Origin: Ectothiorhodospiraceae bacterium WFHF3C12
Lineage (GTDB): Bacteria > Pseudomonadota > Gammaproteobacteria > Nitrococcales > Nitrococcaceae
Length of the DNA: 64,000 nt
Reading direction: 5' to 3'
Assembly: GCA_013519935.1 (NCBI GenBank)
Contig: JACDUA010000002.1
Coordinates: forward strand, 99,949-163,948
The position numbers and the translations under genes were made by a program. The notes under the pieces were generated by a model. The model ran no database searches and was not told the origin of the DNA. It saw only the letters and a program-made list of their open reading frames with translations. Shown here piece by piece: positions 1 through 8,384 of the stretch. The first letter of the stretch is position 1. Each line of letters begins with the position of its first letter.

Positions 1-105
1 CCAGCACTGGTCCTCAGCGCTGAGCACGGGCGTGCGCATGCTCCGGGGGCAGTTCTCCTCCAGCCAGGCCCGTGTTTCCTGGCGGAATTGCTCCAAGTCG
101 GTCAC
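1..105 (-). CDS. Acyl-CoA dehydrogenase family protein, N-terminal fragment (runs off window)
   Basis: Only the first 35 codons are in the window. A GTG start at 105 follows a GGGGAGG ribosome binding site (111-117). The translation begins VTDLEQFRQETRAWLEENCP and continues RSMRTPV, then ...EDQCW. The 'FRxExRxWLEENCPxSMRTP' pattern is typical of the N-terminus of one clade of acyl-CoA dehydrogenases, flavoproteins that desaturate acyl-CoA thioesters. It diverges from the TetR gene at 257, so the two probably share a control region. The family assignment rests on the N-terminus alone. Confidence 0.65.
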   Translation of the reverse strand, partial: MTDLEQFRQETRAWLEENCPRSMRTPVLSAEDQCW

Positions 106-133
106 AAGCACCTCCCCAAATCAGGTTTTTTAA

Positions 134-248
134 TGAAACAGGTTGGGAACGATAGGCGAGTGCGCCGCACAGCACAATAGACAGGCCTTCCCCGGCTGTC
201 GCGCCTGCCGACCGGCGGTAATTGCCTAAAGAAATGAAATCTGTTTCA
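134..248. promoter_or_regulatory. Divergent control region with paired TGAAACAG half-sites
   Basis: The region between the divergent dehydrogenase and TetR genes holds TGAAACAG at 134-141 and the same octamer inverted at 241-248. The second lies inside the dyad TGAAA-tctg-TTTCA (235-248), just upstream of the TetR start at 257. This arrangement suggests autoregulation by the TetR protein and co-control of the dehydrogenase. The operator role is inferred. Confidence 0.45.
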
Positions 249-256
249 CTTCTTTT

Positions 257-910
257 ATGGCCTACCGCCGAACCGAAAAGATGGAACGCCGCATGGCGCG
301 CACCCGCGAGCGCATCGTCGAAGCGACCATGCATCTGATCGCGCGGGATGGGTACGCCGGTGCCGGAATACCGGCCATTGCCGCGGAGGCGGGGGTCGCC
401 ACCGGGTCCATCTACCGGTTCTTCCCCTCCAAGGCGGAGCTTTTCGACGAGGTCTTCCGCCGCGTTTCCCAGCGCGAGATCGACGCCTGCGCCGCCGCGG
501 CGGCAACGCCCGGCACGGCCCGGCAGCGTATCGCGCGGCTGGTGGAAACCTTCGCGCGGCGGGCGTTGAAGGGCCGGCGACTGGCGCGCGCACTGCTCGC
601 GGAGCCCGTGGACCCGATCATCGAGATCGACCGCATGCGCTTTCGCGAGCCTTACCGGGCCATACAGGCCGGGATCATTCGCGACGGTATCGCCGCCGGC
701 GAGCTGGAAGAGCAGGACGCCGACGTGGTGGCCGCGGGCCTGGTGGGCGCCATTTCGGAGGCCCTGGTGGGGCCGCTGGGCGAGGCCCATGCGCCCGAAC
801 GTGAGGAACAGCTGGTGGCCACGGTCGTAACCCTTTGCGTGCGTTCGCTGGGGCCGGCGCCGGCCGCCGATGAACATCGCCTGACGGCAATCAACGGAGA
901 ATCGCCATGA
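257..910 (+). CDS. TetR/AcrR family transcriptional regulator
   Basis: A 217-residue protein with an N-terminal TetR helix-turn-helix (about residues 14-60; 'RERIVEATMHLIARDGYAGA', then 'GVATGSIYRFFPSKAELF') and a variable ligand-binding C-terminus. No clear ribosome binding site precedes the ATG at 257; Met9 (281) is an alternative start. It overlaps aidB by 4 bases (ATGA), so the two are probably translated from one message. It diverges from an acyl-CoA dehydrogenase across a region with inverted TGAAACAG copies. A regulator of acyl-CoA or fatty-acid metabolism responding to an acyl ligand is a reasonable inference; the ligand is unknown. Confidence 0.85.
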   Translation: MAYRRTEKMERRMARTRERIVEATMHLIARDGYAGAGIPAIAAEAGVATGSIYRFFPSKAELFDEVFRRVSQREIDACAAAAATPGTARQRIARLVETFARRALKGRRLARALLAEPVDPIIEIDRMRFREPYRAIQAGIIRDGIAAGELEEQDADVVAAGLVGAISEALVGPLGEAHAPEREEQLVATVVTLCVRSLGPAPAADEHRLTAINGESP

Positions 911-2589
911 GCGCAAGAATGGAGGAGACCCCCCGCTACGCGGATCCACTGGCCAACACCCACGAGGTGTTCAACCAGCCGCCGCCGCTGCAGGATTACA
1001 ACCTTTTCACCCAGGACAACGCCCTGATGGAGGCCGTGCGCGCCAATGGCGCGGGCTGGGCCGAGGAGGCGCTGACCGCCTTCGGCGCACTCACGGGCAG
1101 GGCCGAGACCATCGAGCTGGGTTTTCAGGCCAACGAGAATCCGCCGGTGCTGGACACCCACGACCGATTCGGCCACCGGGTGGACCGGGTTCGCTTCCAT
1201 CCCGCGTATCACGAGCTGATGCGCATCGCCCTGGAACACGGCCTGCACAGCGCTCCCTGGACCGATCCGGGGCCTGGCGCCCACGTGTCCCGGGCAGCGC
1301 ACTTTTACATGCAGAGTCAGGTGGAGGCCGGCCATGGCTGTCCCATTTCCATGACCTTCGCCGCCGTGCCGGCCCTGCGACACCAGGAAGACATCGCCGC
1401 CGAGTGGCTGCCCAGGATCACCGCCCGTGCCTACGACCCGAGCAACGTGCCGGACGGCGAGAAGACGGCCCTGACTATTGGCATGGCCATGACCGAGAAA
1501 CAGGGCGGCTCCGACGTGCGGGCCAACACCACCCGCGCCTACGCCCTGGGCGCTGGTGGACCGGGCCAGGCCTACGAGCTCGTCGGCCACAAGTACTTCG
1601 TGTCCGCGCCCATGTGCGATGCCTTCCTGACCCTGGCGCATACCGACAAGGGCCTGTCGTGCTTCCTGTTGCCCCGCTGGCGGCCGGACGGCACCAAGAA
1701 CCCGATGCAGATCCAGCGGTTGAAACGCAAGATGGGTAATGTGTCCAACGCCTCCAGCGAGACGGAGCTACGCGGGGCGCTGGCGTGGATGATCGGCGAG
1801 GAGGGCCGCGGCGTGCGCACCATTATCGAGATGGTCGCGGCGACCCGTTTCGACTGCATGATCGGCTCCGCTGCCGGCATGCGCCAGGGCGTTGCCCAGG
1901 CCACCCACCATGCCCGTCACCGCAGCGTCTTCGGCGAGCGGCTCGACCGCCAGCCATTGATGCGCAACGTACTCGCGGACCTGGCTCTGGAGAGCGAGGC
2001 CGCGTTGGCGTTCACCCTGCGGGTCGGCCGCGCGCTGGACAACCCCGGCGACGCTCACGAGAAGCTGCTGGCGCGCATCGCCACGGCCGTGGGCAAGTAC
2101 TGGATCTGCAAGCGCTCCGCACCCCATGCCGCGGAGTCCATGGAGTGCATCGGCGGCAGTGGCGTGATGGAGGATTCCATCATGCCGCGGTTGTTCCGCG
2201 AATCCCCCGTCAATGCCATCTGGGAGGGCAGCGGCAACGTGCAGTGCCTGGACGTGCTTCGCGCCGTCGGCAAGGAGCCGGGCGTCATGAATGCCTTCCT
2301 CGACGAAATCGAAAGCGCGCGCGGCGCGGACCGGCGCTTCGACGCATATGTGGATCGGCTGCGCGGCGATCTCGGCGACATGGAAGACATCGCCTATCGG
2401 GCCCGCGACGTGGTCGAGCGCATGGCACTGGCGATGCAGGGCTCGCTGCTGCTGCGCGGCGGCAGCGCCGCGGTCGCGGACGCCTTCTGTGCCGGCCGGC
2501 TCGAGCCGCGGGACTCCGTGCAGTTCGGTGGGCTGCCACGTGGCGTCGACGCCGCGGCGATCATCGATCGGGCCACGCCGGTGTGCTGA
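907..2589 (+). CDS. aidB: AidB-like acyl-CoA dehydrogenase family protein
   Basis: A 560-residue flavoprotein of the AidB branch of the acyl-CoA dehydrogenase family; E. coli AidB is about 540 residues. Seen are the AidB-type N-terminus ('THEVFNQPPPLQDYNLFTQD'), the flavin-site segment 'GMAMTEKQGGSDVRANTT' and the C-terminal 'ECIGGSGVMEDSIMPRLFRE'. In E. coli AidB belongs to the adaptive response to alkylation, binds DNA and has weak isovaleryl-CoA dehydrogenase activity. Here it is coupled to a TetR gene rather than to ada/alkB, so a role in acyl-CoA oxidation or general stress is equally plausible. The start ATG overlaps the TetR stop. Confidence 0.85.
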   Translation: MSARMEETPRYADPLANTHEVFNQPPPLQDYNLFTQDNALMEAVRANGAGWAEEALTAFGALTGRAETIELGFQANENPPVLDTHDRFGHRVDRVRFHPAYHELMRIALEHGLHSAPWTDPGPGAHVSRAAHFYMQSQVEAGHGCPISMTFAAVPALRHQEDIAAEWLPRITARAYDPSNVPDGEKTALTIGMAMTEKQGGSDVRANTTRAYALGAGGPGQAYELVGHKYFVSAPMCDAFLTLAHTDKGLSCFLLPRWRPDGTKNPMQIQRLKRKMGNVSNASSETELRGALAWMIGEEGRGVRTIIEMVAATRFDCMIGSAAGMRQGVAQATHHARHRSVFGERLDRQPLMRNVLADLALESEAALAFTLRVGRALDNPGDAHEKLLARIATAVGKYWICKRSAPHAAESMECIGGSGVMEDSIMPRLFRESPVNAIWEGSGNVQCLDVLRAVGKEPGVMNAFLDEIESARGADRRFDAYVDRLRGDLGDMEDIAYRARDVVERMALAMQGSLLLRGGSAAVADAFCAGRLEPRDSVQFGGLPRGVDAAAIIDRATPVC

Positions 2590-2712
2590 GCTCATCTCCG
2601 GCCCGGGTCGGGTAGATGACGTGGGTCTGGTATCGTCTCGACCCTGGGGAGGGTTGCCGCTCCCCGGGGGTGGCGTGACCTGCCGCGTCCACGGGCCACA
2701 GGGACGGAGACG

Positions 2713-3747
2713 ATGGACCCACAACGCTTCATTGCCACGGTCGTTGGCGCCATCGGCATGGTGCTGCTGCTGATCTACGGCAAGCCGATCCTGTTGCCGT
2801 TCGTGATCGCCGTGCTCGCGGCGTACCTGATTACCGCGTTCGCCGATCGGCTCCGCGACCTCCTGCCGGAGATCTTCCCGGGCTGGGTCACGCGCCTGCT
2901 GGCCACCCTGGTACTGGGCGTGGGCGTGCTCGTCGTGCTGGAGGTGCTCGCGCACAACCTGCAACAGGTGGTGGAGGCGGCGCCGCGCTACGAGAACAAC
3001 CTGACCAACGTGGTCCGCAACTGGGCGGCCGCCCTGGGTATCGAGCGCCTGCCGAGCGTGGACTGGGTTCTTTCCCGCACACTGGACCGTCTGGATATCC
3101 AGGGTCTGATCGGTGCCGTGGTGGGCTCGGTAACCAGCATTGTGGGCAACGGCTTTCTGGTCGTGCTCTACGCGGCGTTTCTGCTACTCGAGCGCGGTTC
3201 CCTGCGGCGAAAGTGGCTGCTGATGCATGCCAGCGAGGCGGAGCGGCTGCGCCACGACGCCACCATCGTGGAAATCGGCGTGCGGGTGCGCCGCTACGTC
3301 TTCCTGAAAACGGTGCTGTCGGTCATCGTCGCCGTGGGCAGCTGGGCCATCATGGAGCTGATTGGTATCGATTTCGCCAGTTTCTGGGCGCTGCTGATAT
3401 TCGCCCTGAACTTCATACCCTATATCGGCTCGCCGATCGCCGTGGCTTTTCCCGTGCTGCTGAGCCTGGTGCAGTTCGGCGATCTGCCCACCTTCCTGAT
3501 TACCGCCGTAACGCTCACCGCCATTCAGATGCTGGTGGGCAGCATCATCGAACCGAGGCTCATGGGCCGCTCCCTGAACCTCAGCCCCGTGATCATCCTG
3601 CTGTCGCTGGCGTTGTGGGGCAGCCTCTGGGGGCCGGTCGGGGCGCTGTTCAGCGTGCCCATCATGGTGATACTGACCATCATCATGTCCCAGTTCCCGA
3701 GCACTCGGCCCTTCGCCATTCTGCTCTCGCGCGACGGTGACGTGTGA
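2713..3747 (+). CDS. AI-2E family (PerM-type) inner-membrane transporter
   Basis: A 344-residue integral membrane protein. Two closely spaced hydrophobic segments lie at the N-terminus ('GAIGMVLLLIYGKPILLPFV') and further ones at about 58-75, 130-160 and 200-330. The C-terminal signature 'GSIIEPRLMGRSLNLSPVII' followed by 'LSLALWGSLWG' is characteristic of the AI-2E/PerM/YdiK family. Some members export autoinducer-2 or act in Na+/H+ antiport; the substrate here cannot be told. It is a single gene, convergent with the next one. Confidence 0.85.
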   Translation: MDPQRFIATVVGAIGMVLLLIYGKPILLPFVIAVLAAYLITAFADRLRDLLPEIFPGWVTRLLATLVLGVGVLVVLEVLAHNLQQVVEAAPRYENNLTNVVRNWAAALGIERLPSVDWVLSRTLDRLDIQGLIGAVVGSVTSIVGNGFLVVLYAAFLLLERGSLRRKWLLMHASEAERLRHDATIVEIGVRVRRYVFLKTVLSVIVAVGSWAIMELIGIDFASFWALLIFALNFIPYIGSPIAVAFPVLLSLVQFGDLPTFLITAVTLTAIQMLVGSIIEPRLMGRSLNLSPVIILLSLALWGSLWGPVGALFSVPIMVILTIIMSQFPSTRPFAILLSRDGDV

Positions 3748-3757
3748 CCGGTTGGCG

Positions 3758-4132
3758 TCAGCCGTCCCACTGGTCGATGACTTCCCGGGCTGCCCGGAAG
3801 GCTTCCAGCGCCGCCGGCGCGCCGCAGTAAACCGCGCTGTGCAGGATGACGCCCCGGATTTCCTCGGGCGTGCAGCCGTTGCGCAAAGCGCCGCGCACGT
3901 GCCCCTTGAGCTCGGTTGAGGCCCGCAGGGCGGCGAGCATGGCGATGGTGACCAGGCTGCGGGTCGAGCGTGGGAGGTCATCGCGCTGCCAGGTGGCGCC
4001 CCAGGCATGCTCGTTGACGAAATCCTGGACGGGCATGGCGAAATCATCGGCGTTCTGCATGGCCCGGTTCACGAACTCGTCGCCCATAACCTCCCGCCTG
4101 GTCTGCAAGCCCCTGTCTTTGGAATCGGACAT
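3758..4132 (-). CDS. Carboxymuconolactone decarboxylase family protein
   Basis: A 124-residue single-domain protein. Its core ('RSTRSLVTIAMLAALRAST', then 'ELKGHVRGALRNGCTPEEI') and the 'GAPAALEAFRAAREV' end match 4-carboxymuconolactone decarboxylase (PcaC-like). The AhpD-type CxxC pair is absent, so it is not a peroxidase AhpD. ATG 4132 is chosen because AGGAGAG lies 6-7 bases upstream; an in-frame ATG 24 bases earlier lacks such a site. No other beta-ketoadipate pathway gene is nearby, so the true substrate is uncertain. Confidence 0.85.
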   Translation of the reverse strand: MSDSKDRGLQTRREVMGDEFVNRAMQNADDFAMPVQDFVNEHAWGATWQRDDLPRSTRSLVTIAMLAALRASTELKGHVRGALRNGCTPEEIRGVILHSAVYCGAPAALEAFRAAREVIDQWDG

Positions 4133-4234
4133 GTCGTATCTCTCCTGGTTGGACATCCACGCCGCGCATTGTAGGCCAACACCGGCCTCCGGCGCGTTAG
4201 ACTGCCCGAACCGACACTGAAGGGGGAAGTACGC

Positions 4235-5224
4235 ATGCGCGCGATCAGCTATACGCGGACCGGGCCGGCAGCCGAGGTTCTGGCTTTGGAGGAACGCCCG
4301 GTACCCGAGCCCGCTGAAGGGCAGGTCCGGGTAGCCATCAGCCACTCCGGGGTCAATCCCTCCGACGTCAAGACCCGCGCGGGGGCCCGGACGACGGCGC
4401 TGCCTTTCCCGCGCATCGTGCCGCATAGCGACGGGGCCGGCGTTATCGATGCCGTCGGGCCGGGTGTCGATCCTCAACGGGCGGGCCAGCCAGTTTGGGT
4501 CTGGAACGCGGCCTGGGGACGGCCGGACGGCACGGCCGCTGACTACGTGGTGCTGCCCCAGGCCCAGGCCGTGCCGTTGCCCGCCGGGGTGGACCCGGCC
4601 GTGGGCGCGTGCATGGGCATACCGGGGCTGACGGCGTACCACGCCGTGCACGTCAATGGCGGGGTGGCGGGCCGGAGCGTGCTGGTGGCCGGCGGCGCCG
4701 GGGCGGTGGGGTATTACGCCGTGCAGATGGCCCGTATCGACGGGGCCCGTACGGTGATCGCCACGGTCAGCTCTGCGGAGAAGGCGGCCATCGCCCGGGA
4801 GGCGGGCGCCGACCACGTGATCAACTATCGCGAGGAGGACGTGGTGGCGCGCGTGGCGGAGATCACCGCTGACCAGGGGGTCGAGCGGATCATCGAGGTG
4901 GAGCTCTCGGGCAATGCCCGCCAGGATCTGGAGATGATCGCGCCCGACGGTCAGATCGTCGTCTACGGCAGCGACCGGCCCGCCGCGGAGGTGGCGTTCA
5001 TGCTCGCCATCCTGCGCAATGTCTGCCTGCAGTTCTTCATCGTCTACAATCTGAGTGCGGACGCACGAAACCGTGCGATCTCGGGCGTAAACCGGCTCCT
5101 GGAAGCCGGGGTGCTCCGTCACCGCATTGCCGAGCAACTGCCTCTGGAGCAGTGTGCCGAGGCCCACCGGCTGGTGGAGGAGCGCACCGCGATTGGCAAT
5201 GTAGTCCTGTACATGGGTGCTTGA
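4235..5224 (+). CDS. NADPH:quinone reductase / zeta-crystallin-like MDR oxidoreductase
   Basis: A 329-residue medium-chain dehydrogenase/reductase. The N-terminal GroES-like half ('SHSGVNPSDVKTRAG') is followed by a Rossmann nucleotide-binding motif 'VAGGAGAVGYYAVQMAR' and the typical 'EAGADHVINYREEDV'. The zinc ligands of alcohol dehydrogenases are missing, as in quinone oxidoreductases. It probably reduces quinones or enones with NADPH in the cytoplasm. The next gene starts about 30 bases after its stop, on the same strand, so they may be co-transcribed. Confidence 0.85.
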   Translation: MRAISYTRTGPAAEVLALEERPVPEPAEGQVRVAISHSGVNPSDVKTRAGARTTALPFPRIVPHSDGAGVIDAVGPGVDPQRAGQPVWVWNAAWGRPDGTAADYVVLPQAQAVPLPAGVDPAVGACMGIPGLTAYHAVHVNGGVAGRSVLVAGGAGAVGYYAVQMARIDGARTVIATVSSAEKAAIAREAGADHVINYREEDVVARVAEITADQGVERIIEVELSGNARQDLEMIAPDGQIVVYGSDRPAAEVAFMLAILRNVCLQFFIVYNLSADARNRAISGVNRLLEAGVLRHRIAEQLPLEQCAEAHRLVEERTAIGNVVLYMGA

Positions 5225-5254
5225 ATGCGAACCGGGCTCCGGGAAGGGGGGCAA

Positions 5255-5722
5255 ATGGCTGGAATGCAGATCTATCCGGCGGCCGTCACGCTGTCGCTGG
5301 CGTCGGCCAGGGCGGTGATCGAGGGTGCCTTCGCAGAGGCGCGGGCCTGCGAGGCCATGCCCCTGGCGCTGGTCGTGATCGACGGCGGCGGCCACCTGGT
5401 GGCGATGGAGAGACAGGACGGCGCGGGGCATTTCCGTGCCGATGTCGCAATGGCCAAGGCCTGGGGCGCGCTGGGGTTCGGCGTGCCCAGCGGGGTGCTC
5501 GGCGAGCGCCTGACGGGGCGCGAGGCGTTTCAGTCCGCCCTCTCGGCGGCCTCCGGCGGGCGTTTCGCCGCCGTGGCTGGTGGCGTGCTGATCCTGGACG
5601 AATCGGGCAGCAGCATCGGTGCCGTGGGTATCAGCGGCGATGTCTCCGGCACCGACGAGGCCTGTGCGGTCGCGGGAATTGAGGCCGCCGGGATGCGCGC
5701 CGCGGCTATCGCGCCTGATTGA
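5255..5722 (+). CDS. GlcG/HbpS family protein
   Basis: A 155-residue protein with the GlcG/HbpS fold signature: 'LSLASARAVIEGAFAEARA', 'PLALVVIDGGGHLVAMERQD' and the C-terminal 'GAVGISGDVSGTDEACA'. Family members bind heme or act with glycolate and diol utilisation; none of those partners is adjacent. An ATG at 5225 also opens the frame, but GGAAGGGGGG directly precedes ATG 5255, which is preferred. It may be translated with the upstream quinone reductase. Confidence 0.8.
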   Translation: MAGMQIYPAAVTLSLASARAVIEGAFAEARACEAMPLALVVIDGGGHLVAMERQDGAGHFRADVAMAKAWGALGFGVPSGVLGERLTGREAFQSALSAASGGRFAAVAGGVLILDESGSSIGAVGISGDVSGTDEACAVAGIEAAGMRAAAIAPD

Positions 5723-5746
5723 GTGCGCCGGCGGCGGGCCGCCGCC

Positions 5747-6250
5747 TCAGGTTCGCCCCAGGATTCGCTTCCACAGCGGCAATTTGCCGTTCTTTCCGGG
5801 CTCCGCCGTATCCGCCTCCGTCGGGTCGCTGCCCAGCACGCACAACCGCAGCAGCTCGTCGATCATGGTGTCGTCGAAGCGGTAAGGGTTGAACGTCATG
5901 CTGCGTTTGGCGAGCAGTTGGCGGATCTGCCCCTCGATGGGCAGGTACTTCATGGACCAGTCGGGGAACATGCGATTGCTCACCCTATCGAAACTCAGCA
6001 GCTGGACGTCCTTGTGCCGGTCGTCCTGGCTGATGCGGTGATAGCGCTCGTTGACGACTTCGCGCTCGCCCTCCAGGCACTGGAAGAAGTAGCCGTCGCC
6101 GTAATGCAGGACGCCGCCGATCCTGCACTCGCTGTTGTTGCGGCGGGACTCGGCCAGTATGCGTGCCACGGAGACCTCAATGCCGCCGCTGACGTTGGGT
6201 TGGAACGTGGCGGTGCTCGCGTAGTTCAGACGCACCAGATCGCTGCCCAT
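5747..6250 (-). CDS. BLUF domain blue-light photoreceptor (single domain)
   Basis: A 167-residue protein, nearly all of it a BLUF (sensor of blue light using FAD) domain. The photocycle residues are present: Tyr10 ('VRLNYAS'), Asn38/39 ('SRRNNSE'), Gln57 ('FFQCLEG'), and Trp96/Met98 ('FPDWSM'). The segment 'IRQLLAKRSMTFNPYRF' and about 50 further residues form a C-terminal cap without a recognisable output domain. It is therefore a short BLUF protein acting by protein-protein interaction. A GGGGG stretch precedes the ATG. No EAL, GGDEF or AppA-like output is fused; the nearest GGDEF protein is 23 kb away. Confidence 0.9.
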   Translation of the reverse strand: MGSDLVRLNYASTATFQPNVSGGIEVSVARILAESRRNNSECRIGGVLHYGDGYFFQCLEGEREVVNERYHRISQDDRHKDVQLLSFDRVSNRMFPDWSMKYLPIEGQIRQLLAKRSMTFNPYRFDDTMIDELLRLCVLGSDPTEADTAEPGKNGKLPLWKRILGRT

Positions 6251-6290
6251 GGATTACCCCCGGTTTTGTGCCCCCATGCTTGTGCAGACA

Positions 6291-6316
6291 TACGATACAA
6301 TAGTTGTACAAAATAT
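6291..6316. promoter_or_regulatory. AT-rich dyad upstream of the BLUF gene
   Basis: Upstream of the BLUF start lies the short dyad ACAA-TAG-TTGT (6297-6307), flanked by GATA/TATC, in an otherwise GC-rich sequence. It could be an operator or promoter element for the BLUF gene. No clear -35/-10 pair with standard spacing was found. Confidence 0.3.
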
Positions 6317-6360
6317 CAACGCTGCTGCGACAGCTGGGTGTCGGGCCGGGCGCCCGCTGC

Positions 6361-7392
6361 TCAGCGGAACTCGGAACGCAGTAGCGCGGCGCCGGCGCCC
6401 AGGGCGTGGAGCTTGCGCCGGGCGACGTCACGGGGCAGCGGAACCATGCCGCAGTTGGTGCAGGGATACAGGTGCTCGGGGGCCACGTAGTCCAGCGCCT
6501 TGCGCAGGGTTTCTGCCACCTGTTCCGGCGTCTCCACCTCGTTGGTGGCCACGTCGATGGCCCCGACCAGCACGTCCTTGCCCCGCAGCAGCTCGATCAG
6601 CTCCATGGGCACGCGGGAGTTGCGGCACTCCAGTGATACCTGGTCGATGCTCGATAGCTGTAGTAGCGGGAAGACGTGTTCGTACTGCCGCCATTCCTCG
6701 CCGAGCGTCTTCTTCCACTCGATGTTGGCCTTCACGCCGTAGCCGTAGCAGATGTGCACGGCCGTCTTGCAGGACAGCCCCTCGGCCGCCCGTTCCAGGG
6801 TCTGCACACCCCAGGCGCGCACGTCATCGAAGAATACGTTGAAGGCGGGTTCGTCGAACTGGATGACGTCGATACCGGCCGCTTCCAGCTCGCGGGCCTC
6901 GGCGTTGAGCGCCCTCGCGAACTCCCAGGCCAGCGCTTCCCGGCTCCCGTAGTACTCGTCGGCCAGGGTATCCACCATGGTCATGGGGCCGGGCAGCGTG
7001 AACTTGGTCGAGCGGTCCGTCGATTGCGCCAGGAAGCGGGCGTATTCCACGTTCACGGGCCGCGGCCGCGATACCGGCCCCACGACCACCGGCACGTCGG
7101 CGTCGTACCGGTCCCGTATCCGCACCGTCTTCTTGTGCTCGAAGTCGATACCGTCCAGCGCCTCGATGAAGCTGGTCACGAAATGCTGACGGGTCTGCTC
7201 GCCATCCGAGACGATATCGATGCCGGCGCGCTCCTGGTCATGCAGGACCAGCGACACGGCATCGCGCTTGCCTTCCTCGAGCAGCTCACCCTCGAGCCGC
7301 CACGGGGCCCAGAGTTTCTCTTTTTCGGACAGCCAGCCCGGCTTGGGAAGGCTGCCGGCGATTGTCGCGGGGAACAGCGGTGTCTTTGTCAT
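6361..7392 (-). CDS. Core-MetE type methionine synthase (MesD-like)
   Basis: A 343-residue protein covering only the C-terminal catalytic barrel of cobalamin-independent methionine synthase; full MetE is about 750 residues. The zinc and homocysteine region is visible: 'AVHICYGYG', 'VSLECRNSRVPMEL' and 'LYPCTNCGMVPLPRDVARRK'. It matches the short bacterial group shown to be folate-independent methionine synthases (MesD), which work with a DUF1852 partner (MesX). No DUF1852 gene is seen in this window. The start at 7392 (MTKTPLFP) follows GGAGGAG at a good distance. Confidence 0.85.
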   Translation of the reverse strand: MTKTPLFPATIAGSLPKPGWLSEKEKLWAPWRLEGELLEEGKRDAVSLVLHDQERAGIDIVSDGEQTRQHFVTSFIEALDGIDFEHKKTVRIRDRYDADVPVVVGPVSRPRPVNVEYARFLAQSTDRSTKFTLPGPMTMVDTLADEYYGSREALAWEFARALNAEARELEAAGIDVIQFDEPAFNVFFDDVRAWGVQTLERAAEGLSCKTAVHICYGYGVKANIEWKKTLGEEWRQYEHVFPLLQLSSIDQVSLECRNSRVPMELIELLRGKDVLVGAIDVATNEVETPEQVAETLRKALDYVAPEHLYPCTNCGMVPLPRDVARRKLHALGAGAALLRSEFR

Positions 7393-7494
7393 CTCTGTCT
7401 CCTCCTCTGTGGCGGGATCCTGGGCCCGGGCTATCCCGTCCAAGCCTTATTCGCCCGGCGATACCCATGGGGCCGGAAGGCTCTCCGGAGGGCC

Positions 7495-8328
7495 TCAGCC
7501 GGCATTGTCCCATGCCGGCGCCAGACCGGCCGGGCTGATGATACGTCCGTCGGCGCGGGCCAGCGCGTGAATGGCGGCCATGTCCTCGTCACTGAGCTCG
7601 AAGTCGAAGATGTCCAGATTGGCCGGCACACGCTCGGCCCGGGACGTGCGGGGTATGGCCACTACCCCCGGCTGCTGGTAGTGCCAGCGCAGGACCACCT
7701 GGGCGGGGCTCTTCCCGTGGGCGTCGGCAATGCGCCGCACGGTGCCGTCGCCGATGGCCCGGCCCTTGCCGAGCGGGCAATAGGCAGTCAGGGCCATGCC
7801 ATGCCGCGCCAGGGCCTCCAGTACCGGTGCCTGGGAAAGGTAGGGGTGGTATTCCACCTGGTTGGTGACCAGCGGCCGCGTCGAAGCGGCGACGGCCTGG
7901 TCCAGCAGCGCAACGGTGAAATTGCTGACGCCGATGTGGCGGGTGAGCCCCTGGCTGGCGACTTCGTTCAGCGCGCCGACGGTCTCCTCCAGCGGCACAT
8001 CGGGGTTCGGCCAGTGCAGCAAAAGCAGGTCCACGTAGTCGAGGCCCAGGCGGTCAAGGCTCTCGGCCGTCGAGCGTTGCAGATCCCCGTCGCGATAGCG
8101 ATCGGGCCAGACCTTGGTGGTCAGGAAGATATCCTGCCGGTCCAGGCCGCTGTCGCGCAGCCCTCGGCCGACCCCTTCCTCGTTGCCGTACATCTGGGCA
8201 GTGTCGATGTGGCGGCACCCGGCCTCGAGCGCGTCAGTGACTCGAGCGGCGGCGGTCGCCGAATCCAGCTCGAAGGTGCCGAAACCGATCTTGGGAATGC
8301 GGGCGCCATTGGCGTCGACGTAGTCCAT
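7495..8328 (-). CDS. Aldo/keto reductase (2,5-diketo-gluconate reductase type)
   Basis: A 277-residue TIM-barrel aldo/keto reductase. The catalytic set is seen: Asp/Tyr in 'HIDTAQMYGNEEGVGRGL', Lys in 'FLTTKVWP' and His in 'LLLLHWPNP', with the family signature 'RHIGVSNFTVALLDQA'. It reduces small carbonyls with NADPH. GAGGAGG precedes ATG 8328. A second aldo/keto reductase lies just upstream on the same strand (57-base gap), so they form a probable two-gene unit. The two are not close paralogues. Confidence 0.9.
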   Translation of the reverse strand: MDYVDANGARIPKIGFGTFELDSATAAARVTDALEAGCRHIDTAQMYGNEEGVGRGLRDSGLDRQDIFLTTKVWPDRYRDGDLQRSTAESLDRLGLDYVDLLLLHWPNPDVPLEETVGALNEVASQGLTRHIGVSNFTVALLDQAVAASTRPLVTNQVEYHPYLSQAPVLEALARHGMALTAYCPLGKGRAIGDGTVRRIADAHGKSPAQVVLRWHYQQPGVVAIPRTSRAERVPANLDIFDFELSDEDMAAIHALARADGRIISPAGLAPAWDNAG

Positions 8329-8384
8329 GGTGGCCTCCTCTGTTGGTGCGCGGGCTGCAGCGCGGCCCGCCATGGTTCCGCTGG

